Below the pieces are notes generated by a model that was not told the origin of the DNA, ran no database searches, and saw only the letters and a program-made list of their open reading frames with translations. Below are positions 44,241 to 55,386 of a stretch of 64,000 nt of DNA, one piece after another. The stretch's first letter is position 1. Each line of letters opens with the position of its first letter. This DNA comes from Rebecca billardiae RCC1528 (lineage: Eukaryota > Haptophyta): the NCBI GenBank assembly GCA_965240325.2, contig OZ251247.1:682001-746000 (forward strand), written 5' to 3'. The position numbers and the translations under genes were made by a program.

Positions 44241-44480
44241 CGTCAGGGGCAGGGGACGGGGGTGCAGTGTCAAGGGCACGAGGCCCAGTGACTACCAGTA
44301 ACTACTGTACTAGTGTCTAGTACTACTGTATACTAGTGTGCTACCAACGGTACCAATGGTACTACTAAGTACTGTCTGAGGTCATGGGTTCAAACCAGTT
44401 TCCATGTTCTCTTGGAGAGCGTGCGATGAAGGATGGCGCGGCAACCTGCCATCGTGAGCCTTACGCACGTTAAAACAAAT

Positions 44481-45783
44481 GGTTGTATAACCGCTCGGTT
44501 ATGCGGGTATAACTCACCGGTAGCCCTCATGAGGGCGGGCTGGCAGCCAGGGTCCGGCTGCCTGGAGGTTTTCCGGTCGTCAAGCCGAGCCAGGCCCGGA
44601 TTGGGCGCGGGTCTGGATTTGCTCAGCAGCTGCTCGGCAAGCGATGCGCGTCTGGGTGCGGCCGCGCTCGCTGGCTGCACCCGCGGCGCTGCGGCCGGCG
44701 TGGCTGCTCTGGTCACCGCTGCGCTGGTGGCTGCTCCTCCTCTGGGAGTTGTTTCTTCCAGGTGCGTGTGCGTCGGCGGTAGGCCGCCCTCAGCCCTCGC
44801 TCTCTCCACTCGTGCACCTGCCCTGCTTGCTCTCTGCTTTCGATGGGGGCGCCTCGGAGCCGCTTCGAGGCGTCCCCCCCCGTCTGCAATCTTCTCATGC
44901 TCTATCTGCTTTCGATGGGGGCGCCTCGGAACCGCTTCGAGGCGTCCCCGTCTGCAATCTATCTTCTCATGCTCTGCTTTCGATGGGGGTGCCTCGGAAC
45001 CGCTTCGAGGCGTCCCCGTCTGCAATCTTCTCATGCTCTGCTTTCGATGGGGGCGCCTCGGAACCGCTTCGAGGCGTCCCCGTCTGCAATCTTCTCATGC
45101 TCTGCTTTCGATGGGGGCGCCTGGGAACCGCTCCCAGGCGTCCCCGTCTGCAATCTTCTCACGCTTCGCAGTCTCGCTTGCCTTCATCGCCTGGCGGGTG
45201 GGTGCTGCTCTCTCCTTCTCTGCCGCCTCCTCTGCAGTCTGCAGTGCACTGCTGTGTGTGGGATGCGACCTGCTACCTTATCTGACGCTACGCGTGCGTG
45301 TCTCGCGCCTGCTCCCCGCCTGCGCCGCCGCCGCCGCGCATGTCTTCGTGCCCACTGTCGCATGCCGTCTGGATCGCCCTTACTCATACAACCCTGCGGG
45401 GAGCCCCTCTGGGCCTCTGCCGCCTTCGGTCCTCGCGCTACCCCTTCGGCGGCCTCGGCCTCTCCGGGCCCCCGGCCACCACCCCTGTGGGGTGTGGCAT
45501 TCCACACCTCCTTCTGGGTGGAGGCCCTCGAGGCCTCTGCCTCCTGGGGCGCCGCGCTCTGCCCAAACTTGCGTTGGGGGGGGGGGGCGTCGGCTGCCAG
45601 CGCCTGCGGTCTTCGTGCTCCATCGAGTACTTCCTCTTCGGCGTCTAGGCGGTCATCGGCTTCTGTCGGCGTAGTTGCTCGAATGCATCGGCGAGTCCTT
45701 CCTGGTCGGCGTCGCATCCTGGACGGCTTCGGGGGTGTGACCTAGTCACCTCACGCGTTTATCAACGCGGCCCCCACCTCAAT
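44481..45783. mobile_element. 1.3-kb repetitive element, long copy
   Basis: It begins GGTTGTATAACCGCTCGG and ends CCCCCACCTCAAT, sharing both ends with the 608-bp copy at 45816-46423. About 280 bp match at the left (44481-44765) and about 260 bp at the right (45521-45783). The middle, absent from the short copy, contains five tandem 64-72-bp repeats. There are no terminal inverted repeats and no clear target duplication around this copy. No transposase or reverse transcriptase is recognised; the open frames on both strands are low-complexity. Confidence 0.75.
44833..45165. repeat. Five tandem 64-72-bp repeats, each with a hairpin
   Basis: CGATGGGGG words start at 44841, 44913, 44981, 45045 and 45109. 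Each unit holds GGGGGCGCCTCG and CGAGGCGTCCCC-type arms that pair around a short CGGAACCGCTT-like loop. The last unit has compensating changes (GCCTGGGA and TCCCAGGC), which keep the stem paired. Confidence 0.8.
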
Positions 45784-45815
45784 CTACTCTCATGTGGGTC
45801 TACCGAGTGAGTTAT

Positions 45816-46423
45816 GGTTGTATAACCGCTCGGTTATGCGGGTATAACTCACCGGTAGCCCTCATGAGGGCGGGCTGGCAGCCAGGGTCCGGCTGCCTGG
45901 AGGTTTTCCGGTCGTCAAGCCGAGCCAGGCCCGGATTGGGCGCGGGTCTGGATTTGCTCAGCAGCTGCTCGGCAAGCGATGCGCGTCTGGGTGCGGCCGC
46001 GCTCGCTGGCTGCACCCGCGGCGCTGCGGCCGGCGTGGCTGCTCTGGTCACCGCTGCGCTGGTGGCTGCTCCTCCTCTGGGAGTTGTTTCTCCCTGCCCT
46101 CCCACCCTGCTGGTTGCTGGGTGGGCATGGCCTTGGGTGCGCGCGGTGTCGGGGGGGTGGAGGCCCTCGAGGCCTCTGCCTCCTGGGGCGCCGCGCTCTG
46201 CCCAAACTTGCGTTGGGGGGGGGGGGGCGTCGGCTGCCAGCGCCTGCGGTCTTCGTGCTCCATCGAGTACTTCCTCTTCGGCGTCTAGGCGGTCATCGGC
46301 TTCTGTCGGCGTAGTTGCTCGAATGCATCGGCGAGTCCTTCCTGGTCGGCGTCGCATCCTGGACGGCTTCGGGGGTGTGACCTAGTCACCTCACGCGTTT
46401 ATCAACGCGGCCCCCACCTCAAT
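45816..46423. mobile_element. 608-bp internally deleted copy with 7-bp target duplication
   Basis: It is flanked by GAGTTAT at 45809-45815 and again at 46424-46430. It shares both ends with the element at 44481-45783 but lacks the middle, including the tandem repeats. The duplication shows it moved as a unit, and its insertion point is only 25 bp from the end of the long copy and about 110 bp upstream of the F-box gene at 46544. Confidence 0.8.
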
Positions 46424-46543
46424 GAGTTATAAACTGTACAAGTAACAAGTCCGAGCCCGCGAGTGTCCGACAGGCAGCCAAGGGCCGTTGCGACAGCGGC
46501 ATCGGGTTCGCAAGTTCAAAGTGGGCACGAGGACCGCACAACG

Positions 46544-48112
46544 ATGGCGAACCCGCCAGCCGCTGCCTCCGACGACGAGCCATCCCCTCGGCACGCCGCG
46601 CAGGCTGGCGCCGAGAATGCGCGATGGCTGGCCGACCTGCCCGTCGAAATGATCGAGCGAGTGCTCGTCTTTCTGCAGCAGCCCGACCTCGTCGCCGCCA
46701 ACGCTACCTCGCGCCTCTTCCGCGGCGCGCCCGGCGGCCGCTCGCCGGTCGAGCACGCGCTCCGCGCTCTCGCGCGCGCGTGCGGGCTCGAGCGCGCCAT
46801 CCCGAGGGCCCTCCCGCCGGGCGTGTGCACGTGGACGGCTGAGCTGCTGGCGCTGCTGCGCACGCATGAGCTCGCGCACGCGCACGCTGCCGTCGTCGCC
46901 TGCTCGCGTGACACGTGCGACGATGTTTTTTGCGCGTTTAGCGCATTTGTGGACGCGGAGGGCGGGCTGCACACGTGCGGCGAGGAGGCGGATCTGGACG
47001 AGGACGAGGAGCCGACTGGCGAGGCCACCCCACCGCTACAGCTGGGCCACCCGGACGCGCACACGGTGCTCGTGCCGACGCGTGTGGCCTCGCTCAGTGC
47101 GGTGCGCGTGCGCTCTGTGGCCGCCGGCTGGACCCACCTGCTCGCGCTGAGTGATGCAGGCGCCGTGTACGGCTGCGGCTGGAACGGCCACGGCCAGCTC
47201 GGGATGAAGGACATTGCCACGCGCCGGGCGTTCGAGCTGATACGCGGCTTGGAGCCCCAGCTAGTGACCTGCATAGCCTCCTGCGGTTGGCACAGCCTCG
47301 CGCTCAGCGCCGCTGGCGCCGCGTACAGCTGGGGCCTCAACGGCTGCGGCCAGCTCGGCCACTGCGACGTGGAGGAGCGGTGGGAGCCCACGCGCATCGC
47401 GGCGCTGGACGGCGTGCGCGTGGGCGGGGTGGCAGCAGGAGTTGACCACACGCTGCTGCTCTCGACCACTGGCGCCGTGTACTCGTGCGGCCAGGGCGAC
47501 TGTGGCGCGCTCGGCCACGGCAACAATGACCATGAGCCACTGCCGACGCGCATCGAGGCGCTGGCTGGCGTGCGCGCCGTGCACGTGAGCGCCGGCCCGT
47601 CGCACAGCCTGGTGGTCGACGCGAAGGGCGGCGTGCACTCCTTTGGTGACGGCACCGCTGGCTGCCTCGGCCGCGGGGAGACAAGCCTCGACCAGCTCAA
47701 GCCGAAGCGCATCAAGGCACTGAAGGGCGTGCGCGCAGTGCGTGCCAGCTGTGGCCCTGTCAGCAGCGCCGTGGTGGGTGCGGACGGCAGCGTGCACGCG
47801 TTCGGGCACAACGCGCGAGGCGCCCTCGGCCTGGGCGAGGCAACGCGATCCCTGCTGCCCACGCGCGTGCAGCTGGGGCCGGGTGCGCGCGTGGTGGGCG
47901 TTGCTCTCGGCGGGCAGCACGCGCTGTACGTCACGGCTGACGGTGCCGCACACGCGTGCGGCTGGCGGTCTGCGGCGCTCGGCCTGGGCATGAGCGCGGC
48001 GCCGGAGGAGGGCGTGGCGCAGGGTGACACGGTCGACACGAGGACGCCCACGCGCGTGGCACATCTGCGGCTGCTTGGGCAGGGCCAGCAGGCCGGGCAG
48101 GGGTACCAGTGA
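46544..48112 (+). CDS. F-box/RCC1-repeat protein
   Basis: This single-exon gene encodes 522 residues, starting MANPPAAASDDEPSPR, with the F-box LADLPVEMIERVLVFLQQPD. Blades: VYGCGWNGHGQLGMKD, AYSWGLNGCGQLGHCD, VYSCGQGDCGALGHGN, VHSFGDGTAGCLGRGE and VHAFGHNARGALGLGE. The tail is PTRVAHLRLLGQGQQ. It groups with the broken copy at 42704 and the partial copy at 62500, which share the ARWLADLPVEM leader and an extended tail. The mobile-element copy ending at 46423 lies in its immediate upstream region. Confidence 0.92.
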   Translation: MANPPAAASDDEPSPRHAAQAGAENARWLADLPVEMIERVLVFLQQPDLVAANATSRLFRGAPGGRSPVEHALRALARACGLERAIPRALPPGVCTWTAELLALLRTHELAHAHAAVVACSRDTCDDVFCAFSAFVDAEGGLHTCGEEADLDEDEEPTGEATPPLQLGHPDAHTVLVPTRVASLSAVRVRSVAAGWTHLLALSDAGAVYGCGWNGHGQLGMKDIATRRAFELIRGLEPQLVTCIASCGWHSLALSAAGAAYSWGLNGCGQLGHCDVEERWEPTRIAALDGVRVGGVAAGVDHTLLLSTTGAVYSCGQGDCGALGHGNNDHEPLPTRIEALAGVRAVHVSAGPSHSLVVDAKGGVHSFGDGTAGCLGRGETSLDQLKPKRIKALKGVRAVRASCGPVSSAVVGADGSVHAFGHNARGALGLGEATRSLLPTRVQLGPGARVVGVALGGQHALYVTADGAAHACGWRSAALGLGMSAAPEEGVAQGDTVDTRTPTRVAHLRLLGQGQQAGQGYQ

Positions 48113-49270
48113 TCGGATCACAGCGCAGTGATCGTCGTCAGGATATGCGTGCGCGCGCCACTACAGGTGGATACTGGCTATCTGGACAGTGGCCGGCCCC
48201 AACAATCACGCGAAGGCCTCCGTTTGGGAGCCGATTGCCCCGGGCCCGGCGCTGCCGACGCCGTCACTCGGCTCCGATCAGCCGCGACCGCGGAGCGGGC
48301 GCATCATAAGCTGACTCAGGCGCCTTATGGCGCCGAGGGCGGACTCGTCTGGCACGTGAGCACGGTCCTAGTGACTCCTACTGGTCGCAGGTCGACGTCA
48401 TATCAGCATCACGCGACTCTAACTTGCTTGGTCATCAGGCCGACCGTCGGACCGGCCGTGAGCCGCGCGCCGGCCGCTCAGGCCTCAGCACGGCTGCCAT
48501 GCTGCTACTCCGAACAGCCGGGACGTAATCGGCCGGACAAACAACTGCTGATGACACGCGACGAATATAATCATCCTGCGCCGCACGGGCCTGGCGCCGC
48601 ATCACCCGAGCACGACCGCGGCGTCAATGGGCCGCCGCGGACGCGGACTCGCGAGCGCTCGCCGTCGTCGATCTATGTTCATAGGGGGTCCATCAGATTA
48701 AATTGATTTTTGATTTCTTTTCTTTTCCTTTTCAGAACTTGTTCGGCGTGTTTTCGCGATCGGCAGATTCCAAATCCGCGCTCGGCTGGCCCCGGCGCGG
48801 GAGCGGAGCTCTGAACGGGGTCGGCGAGGCTGATGGCCCTCGTCGACGGCCGTCCGCTCGCCGTTGGGCGCGCCCACCTCGGCGCAGGCGCCTCGCCGAG
48901 CGGCTGGGCGGCTGCGAACAGGTAGCCATGCTTCGTGTGGACCGGGCTCTCGCTGGGAGTCGCTGGCCGGTCGACGCTCGTGCTTCATGATTTGAATCTG
49001 CGTGCTCAACGTGTGCTGCCCGCGACCAAGGAGCGCGTCCTAGGAGCACGTGCAGGCGAGCAACGCGGAGACGAACATGCGCAACGCGGTGGGATAGGCA
49101 TCGGCAACGACTCGACGCTGTCTCCTTCCCCACCCGACGCTGCCTTCTCGCCCTCGGACGTGCCCGCGACGCCTCTGCCGCAAGGGCCAGCTACCGCCGA
49201 CCAACTTGCGGACCGCTGTGCCGGGCATGACGAGGTCCAGGGCGCGGCAGATGATGATGCACGCGTGCCC
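48113..49270. other. Intergenic region; possible 5' part of the next gene
   Basis: The first 600 bp show no coding signal. A strong pyrimidine tract ending in CAG (about 48715-48735) looks like a splice acceptor, and the frame of the downstream protein is open from 48935 without an ATG, so a 5' exon may lie here. Confidence 0.45.
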
Positions 49271-50254
49271 ATGGATGTGTGCGACCCGCCCGAGGTCCCC
49301 GCCGGCGCCGCCGAGGGGCTCGCCTCCTCCGCGGACGGCCTCGGCTGTGTGCAACCGTGCAGGCCCGAGCTACGGCCTGACGTCAACGTCAGCGCGCAGC
49401 AGCTCGAGGAGACGGCGGTGGCGGCGCGCGCCATCCACGTGCTGCAGCCCTTGACCGGTCGGCTCGTGGCCGGCACTCGCCCGCGGTACGCATCGGTGCT
49501 CAACTTCATGCTCCTCGACCTCCGCCGCACGCTCATGGACCTCATGCTCGAGAACTTGAAGAAGCACAAGCCGTTGGTCAGAGTGTTCACCCCGGCGTGC
49601 GCCCAGACCGCGCGCGACGGTGGGACGAAGAAGCCCAATGCGCTCGCGCTCGTCTGCGCGGATGCGCTCGGCATCTCGGCGCGCCACGACTCGCCGCTGC
49701 TGGAGGTGATCGGCATCTGGCTGATGACCGTGCACAGGTGGTGGAAGGGCAAGAACAAGGACATGGAGCGCATCCTGAGCCGGAAGCAGGGCGCGTCGGC
49801 GGCGGAGAGGAAGGCGGAGCTGGATGCCGACGACACGTCGCTGGGCGCCGGCGACGACAGCTGCCCCTTCCGCGACCTCTACTCGCCCCCCGACGCCGGC
49901 GCGCCGCGCGCGTCCGCAGCAGGCCGCGTGCAGGTGCTGCTGCACGAGCAGCGCGTGACTCCTGCTGAGCACGCGGTCATCTTGGAGCAGCAGGTGCGCC
50001 TGACGGAGCAGCAGGTGGAGCTGGACTCGTCGCGCAAGGCGACCGCGCGCGCCGTCGCCGACGCTGCGCGCGCCAGCTTGCGCGCCGACGCAACCGAGCG
50101 CAGCGCGCGCGGGGGCACAGATCGCGCTGCGGCCGAGCGGGCTGCCATGGCTGCCGACTGCGTCCAGTTCGAGCGCGAGAGGAGAGCGGCGGAGCTCGAG
50201 GGCGAGCGCGCGGCGAAGCGCGCGCAGTCCGCCGCAGTACCGGTGGACCGGTGA
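49271..50254 (+). CDS. Unknown protein, possibly encoded by a repetitive element
   Basis: From the first ATG (MDVCDPPEVPAGAAEG) it has 327 residues; the open frame extends upstream to 48935 without an ATG. A central, well-composed region (YASVLNFMLLDLRRTLMDLM, later LEVIGIWLMTVHRWWKGKNK) has a globular look. The C-terminal 100 residues (ILEQQVRLTEQQVELDSSRK and following Ala/Arg/Glu-rich sequence) should form a coiled coil. I do not recognise the family. The DNA directly after the stop codon recurs, diverged, at 52890-53480, which suggests that the gene belongs to a dispersed element. No DDE or reverse-transcriptase motif is evident. Confidence 0.5.
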   Translation: MDVCDPPEVPAGAAEGLASSADGLGCVQPCRPELRPDVNVSAQQLEETAVAARAIHVLQPLTGRLVAGTRPRYASVLNFMLLDLRRTLMDLMLENLKKHKPLVRVFTPACAQTARDGGTKKPNALALVCADALGISARHDSPLLEVIGIWLMTVHRWWKGKNKDMERILSRKQGASAAERKAELDADDTSLGAGDDSCPFRDLYSPPDAGAPRASAAGRVQVLLHEQRVTPAEHAVILEQQVRLTEQQVELDSSRKATARAVADAARASLRADATERSARGGTDRAAAERAAMAADCVQFERERRAAELEGERAAKRAQSAAVPVDR

Positions 50255-51020
50255 CGGCCTCGCGTGGGCTGGGGTACGACGAACGGCGACGACGCCGGTG
50301 ACACAGAGCACGGGCACGGAAGTCGCCGAACGGCCGCGGCAAGCTCGGCGGCGGCGATGACTGCTAGTCTGCGCACGCAAGCGTCGATGGCGGAGGACTC
50401 CTTCACGACTATGGGGATGGTGGCATGCTCAGAGGTGCGCTTGGTAGTGTGCTTCGGCACGCAGCCCGCCGCCCGCATCAGGTCCGTCCGGGCCTGCTGC
50501 GGGACGGTTTGACTCGGTGGCATGAGCCCGCCGTCACTCCGCGCGGCGGCGCGGCCTATTCGGATGACCCAGCACGAATAGTGAACAAGGTACCCCCATA
50601 TTGACACCACCCTGAATATATATTTAAAACCCACCCGCATTGTATCATAAACGGGTGGGTAAGTGCATATATACGGGTACATGTCTCTAATTAAATGGGT
50701 AACATGCTCGATCTTGGAGTAGTTTTTCCTCGCCCTCTACGCGCACTCATCGTGCCTACTAAAATTTAGCAAGTCCACCTTAATTTTGTTGGGGCGGGTT
50801 GCAACGGTTATGAATAGCTAAGTCCGACGACATACCGTCATTTAGCCGCCATAACAAGTCGTTGACGTTTGGCTGAATCTGTATGTGACACAGTGGCGCA
50901 GCTGGCGTGCGCGCACGACCGCGCAACGACGCGCGGAGTCGGTTTTGGGTGCTTCTGACGGCTGGGCTGGGTTCCAGGACATATTTGTGGGTGCCTCCGC
51001 AAGCGCCACGCTCGTCAGAC
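50255..51020. repeat. Dispersed repeat, copy 1 (downstream of the unknown protein)
   Basis: Blocks shared in order with 52890-53480 include GAGCACGGGCACGGAAG versus GAGTACGAGCACGGAAG, CTTCGGCACGCAGCCCGCC versus CCTCGGCACGCAGCCCGCC, GCCTATTCGGATGACCCA versus GCCTATTCGATGACCCA, and ATGCTCGATCTTG. The pattern is one of old, diverged copies of a single element. Confidence 0.65.
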
Positions 51021-52889
51021 ACCTAAATCGCATGGTTGTCGAAAATCACAATTCAGTGGGCTGCTGTCATGGACCCCCTAAATTGTTCATTCAGCGTCGT
51101 TGGGGGCACCATCAACTCCAAGGCAGTGAGAAGCGGGCCCGCAGCACGCAGACGGACCTGCCCACTGCCCGCGCGCGGCGGCGCATGCAGCGTCACTGCC
51201 GCCCCATCACTCGCAGCGGCTCGTTAACAGTCGGTCGGCTCGCTGCCTAATTAAAACCGTAATAATCCGGCCGTCATCTGAGTGAGATATCGCCGGCGGC
51301 AGCGGCTGCATCTGCTCGCGGCACTCTTGATTGAGACTGCTGTCTGACTGATATATATGAGTGGCGGTTCCGAGTCACTGAGACTACTGCGCGCACTACT
51401 CACTGAGAGCAGTATATACTGTATAGTAGTCATGATATAGACGACGATGATGATGACCGGACGAGACTGATGATGCGCTGATGGCGACTGTGATGCTATA
51501 CGACGTCTATGATACGGCGCACGGCCGAGCTGGCATCACGCACACGGCCGGTCGGCCTGTTCCACGCCTTCCACGGTGCCCGGGCCGGTCGGAATGAAGC
51601 GCCCGCGCCACCGCGTCGGACGTGACGATGATCACTTCAGTGACGCGCGATGATTATGACTACGATAACTCATGGCACCGCCGCCGCATTACACTGTAGG
51701 TGGGTCCCTGGCGATTTTCCAGCGGTCTTTTAAACATTTACCGGGTTTTCTGGCCTGATTTCTTTCGCGCGGGGCGCGGCTCGGGAAAATCGCCGGGCCG
51801 CCGGCCGAGGTCCGATCTGAACGCTCCCGACGATGTCGGAGCGCCTCTCCAGCGCGACCGAGCCGCCGTGTGCCGGGTAGACCACAGCCAACACCTATCG
51901 CGCGCTCCAGCGCTTTGCGCGTGCTCACGGATGGGATCCGTGGTCACACATCCCCCGCCTGGCACGTGCCCGCATGTGTGACTCTCGCCCGGCTAGACGC
52001 GTACAGACAACTTGAATCGATCGGCGGGTGTTCGACCCGTGCCTTCGAGCAGGGTCAGTTTTTGCCACATGCGGGTCAGGCGACGGGAGGCATGGGCCAG
52101 TGTCGTGCACGGGCATGCTCTTGGCGCTCCCGCCATCTTGAGCAGCTCAACGCACCGTGAAGGTGACATTTGGGCTGTGCGCAAGCTGCTCGTGAGAACG
52201 CACGACAGCCAGCCCCGGGCTCTCGGGGAGCCATGTGAGCGATTGGCGACTTCCGAGAGGGCGTGTTTGGTGGGGGTTGGCACCAATCATCGACCAGCAG
52301 GCCTAGGATGGGTGCACTGAGGACTTGGGATGCTGAGAAGCCGCCGCGATGTGCGGCGAGCACGCCGACTTGCCATCCGTGTGCACGATCCAGCGCCAGG
52401 AAGATCAGCAGGGCCTTTGACAGCGGCAGCAGGCGCTCAGCGATCCTTCCCTATGCCGAGTGTGGGCATAGTATGCGGTGCTCGAGGGTGGTCGCAGGAT
52501 ATGGGTCCATTCTTGACAGAACGCGGTCGCGTTGACAGGCGCGGGTGCCACCCCACGCTGTTGCTCCTGCCATTGGGTGGTCCCACTCGTTCCGCTTGTG
52601 GTCTGCGAAGACTCGTACTCAGCAACTCTACGGCTAGGCGTAGTAGACCCCTCAGACGCATGTCTGATGATTGCCCGGCACGTTCTCGTCGTCACGTTGG
52701 GTGTACTTGAGCGAGCGGAAGCCGCAACGTGATGGCTAGGCCAGCAGCTCAACCATCTGACGTCTCGCCGGCCAACTGGCTGAGTGCTCTCAGCCTAGCA
52801 GCAGCGTCGGTGAACCTATCGTATTGCTGCCTGGCGAGAAGATGGTAGGAGGCATCGTCGGCGGCATGGGCTGCAGCTGCGGTAGTCAT
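51021..52889. other. Long stretch without recognisable genes
   Basis: Composition is mixed. A short inverted pair (GGCGATTTTCC near 51710, GGAAAATCGCC near 51784) could form a hairpin. Frames of up to 126 codons exist on both strands at 52000-52760 but match nothing I recognise and lack consistent codon preference. Confidence 0.55.
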
Positions 52890-53480
52890 GGACTGGTGGC
52901 GGCCTCACGCGGGTGGGCATACGACGACCGGTGACACGCGGAGTACGAGCACGGAAGCCGCCGAACGCGGCAAGCTCCGGCGGTGGCGTTGGCTGATAGT
53001 CCAGCCTCCACGGCGGAGGGCTCCCGTGTGACGACGGTGGCATGCTCGGTGGCGGGCGATGGTGTGTGCCTCGGCACGCAGCCCGCCACAAACACTGCCA
53101 CTCGCAGGCAGTCCGGTTGCGGCCCGGGTTGCCTGTGTCCGCGTCGCTCGGCGCCTATTCGATGACCCAACAAACGTACCCACATATCGGAACGAATTTG
53201 AATACATAGTGAACCGCATCCACGGTCAATATAAAGTGGGTAACATTCATGCTATATACGGGTAAGTGGCTATATATGAAGTGGGTAATATGCTCGATCT
53301 TGCTGTAGTTTGTTGGAGGTATCAGCGCACAGCATAGAGCCCCACTCTTTGCTTCATAAAATGGTTCGGTCGGGTGTCAACGGTTGTCAATAAGTAATTT
53401 CGATCGCATGTCGCCATCTAGCCACCATAACCATGAAGTAACGCTTCGCAAAATCTCTATGTGACACTACTGGCGCGGCG
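52890..53480. repeat. Dispersed repeat, copy 2 (truncated)
   Basis: Collinear with 50255-51020 (see shared blocks there) but without the upstream protein-coding part, so it is a 5'-truncated or decayed copy. Confidence 0.65.
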
Positions 53481-53679
53481 CGCGCGCGCTCGGCCGCGCG
53501 ACGGCACGCGGAGTAGGTTTTGAGGTCGAAACTTTTGCTCCGCCCCGATGGGACGCATTTATAGCGTCGATTCTGGGTGAGAGACAAAATCTAGGACGTC
53601 ATTCTGAGTGCGCCAGAATATCGCCCCAGTTGGGAGGGACCCACCTAAATTTACAGCGCCGGATTTATTCGTTCACACA

Positions 53680-53683
<4 letters not shown>

Positions 53684-53721
<38 letters not shown>
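53684..53721. repeat. (TA)n microsatellite, about 19 units
   Basis: An uninterrupted TA run lies between CACACATAAC and CGCATACATACATA, about 150 bp beyond the stop codon of the minus-strand F-box gene. Confidence 0.95.
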
Positions 53722-53722
<1 letters not shown>

Positions 53723-53868
53723 GCATACATACATATATTATATTGTCCGTCGTAGTCGCCACAGCAGTCTCTCAGTCTCACTCAGTCACTGCTGCCGACG
53801 AGTCGTCCGAATGGTCGTGGCCGTACAGGCTCGTCGTCGGCAGCCGACGCGTGATGGCCCCGGCGCCA

Positions 53869-55386
53869 TCAGCCCGACAAGTAGCAGCCACCATCATCGC
53901 TGCGCACGGGCACGCGAGGCAGCCCCGCGATGCGCACCATCGGTGCGTGTCGAGCACCGTCGCCCTCTCCGGATGCTGCCGGCGGCGGCCCCACCTTGCG
54001 GCCGACGGCGGCAGAGCCATGGCCGCACGCGTGCACGCGGCCGTCGGCCGTCACGTACAGCGCGTGGCTGTGCGAGAGCGCACAGGCGGCCACGCGCTGC
54101 CCGCCCAGCAGCTCCACGCGCCCCGGCACGCTGGCGTCTGCCGACGCGGGGCGGCCGAGCTGCGCGTATCGGTTCTCCCCGAACGTGTGCACGCTGCCGT
54201 CAGCGCCCAGCACCGCGCTGCCATCAGGCCCCGCGCAGGCACTCACAGCGCGCACGCTGCCGAGTGCGGCGATGGGCGTAGGCAGGAGCTGCCCGCGTGT
54301 AGAGCCATAGCCAAGCTGGCCAGACACGCCTTGACCGAACGAGGACACACGACCCCGCGCGTCCACCACCAGGCTGTGGCAGTTGCCCGCGCTCACGTGC
54401 ACGGCGCGCACGCCCGCGAGCGCCTCGATGCGCCTCGGCGTGTGCTGCTCCTGCTGGTCGCCGTGGCCGAGCCGGCCGTAGTAGCCGTACCCGCACGAGT
54501 AGACGTCACCATCAGTCGAAAGCAGCAGCGTGTGACACCACCCAGCCGACATCCCGCCCACACGCACGCCGTCCAGCGCCTCGATGCGGGTCGGCTCCCA
54601 CCGAGTCTCCGTGTCGCCGTGGCCGAGCTGGCCGCTGCCGTTGTAGCCCCAGCTGTACGCGCACCCAGCAGCGGTGAGCGCGAGGCTGTGGCAGGCGGCC
54701 GCGGCGATGCCCGAGACCAGCGCGCCACGAGGTAGTGCGATTGAAGCGAAGGAAGACCGAGCCTTTCCGTCTCCCAGCCCGAGCTGGCCGCAGTGGTTGA
54801 GGCCGCAGCCGTACACGGCGCCGGCATCGCTCAGCGCGAGCAGGTGGTGGTGATTGCCAGCTGCCACCGCACGCACGCGCACCGCGCAGAGCGAGGCGAC
54901 GCGCGTCGGAGCGTGCATCGGCCCGAGGCGTTCATGGCCATGCCCCAGCGCGATGGGCGCCCGACGAGGGCGCCCCGGCCGCTCTTCCGCGCCGCACGTG
55001 TGCAGCCCGCCCTCCGCGTCCACGAACGCGCTCATCGCTTCGAAGCCCACGTAAAAAACACTGTAGCCACCGCAAGCCACCACATGCGCGTGCGCACGCG
55101 CAAGCTGGAGAACGTGCTCGCGCGCGAGCAGCTCGCCGATCCAGGTGCGCGACGCCGCGGTCAGCGTCGCCGGCAGCGCGCGCTCGTGCCCGCGCGCGCG
55201 CGCGCGCTCGCGCAGCACACGCTCGACCGGCGAGCTGGCGCGGCCCGGCGCGCCGCGGAAGATGCGCGAGGCGGCGTTGGCGCTCGCGAGGTCGTGCGCG
55301 GCGGGGAGCCGGGCGAGGATGCGCTCGATCAGCTCCGGCGCCACGTCGGCGAGCGTGAGCCGCGGCAATGCAGCGGCGCTTGCCAT
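53869..55386 (-). CDS. F-box/RCC1-repeat protein
   Basis: This single-exon gene encodes 505 residues. The frame is open 150 codons upstream, but MASAAALPRLTLADVAP directly precedes the F-box (LADVAPELIERILARLPAAH). Blades: VYGCGLNHCGQLGLGD, AYSWGYNGSGQLGHGD, VYSCGYGYYGRLGHGD, VSSFGQGVSGQLGYGS and HTFGENRYAQLGRPA. The C-terminal tail is longer and different (RIAGLPRVPVRSDDGG, then CYLSG). It is divergent from the F-box gene at 55575. Confidence 0.9.
   Translation of the reverse strand: MASAAALPRLTLADVAPELIERILARLPAAHDLASANAASRIFRGAPGRASSPVERVLRERARARGHERALPATLTAASRTWIGELLAREHVLQLARAHAHVVACGGYSVFYVGFEAMSAFVDAEGGLHTCGAEERPGRPRRAPIALGHGHERLGPMHAPTRVASLCAVRVRAVAAGNHHHLLALSDAGAVYGCGLNHCGQLGLGDGKARSSFASIALPRGALVSGIAAAACHSLALTAAGCAYSWGYNGSGQLGHGDTETRWEPTRIEALDGVRVGGMSAGWCHTLLLSTDGDVYSCGYGYYGRLGHGDQQEQHTPRRIEALAGVRAVHVSAGNCHSLVVDARGRVSSFGQGVSGQLGYGSTRGQLLPTPIAALGSVRAVSACAGPDGSAVLGADGSVHTFGENRYAQLGRPASADASVPGRVELLGGQRVAACALSHSHALYVTADGRVHACGHGSAAVGRKVGPPPAASGEGDGARHAPMVRIAGLPRVPVRSDDGGCYLSG

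Noticed and set aside
44380-44410. A tRNA-like B box (GGTTCAAACC)
   Set aside because: No A box, acceptor stem or cloverleaf could be built around it.
44481-46423. An LTR retrotransposon with the two similar copies as LTRs
   Set aside because: The copies differ in length, share both ends rather than being identical LTRs, are nearly adjacent, and no reverse transcriptase or integrase is present between them.
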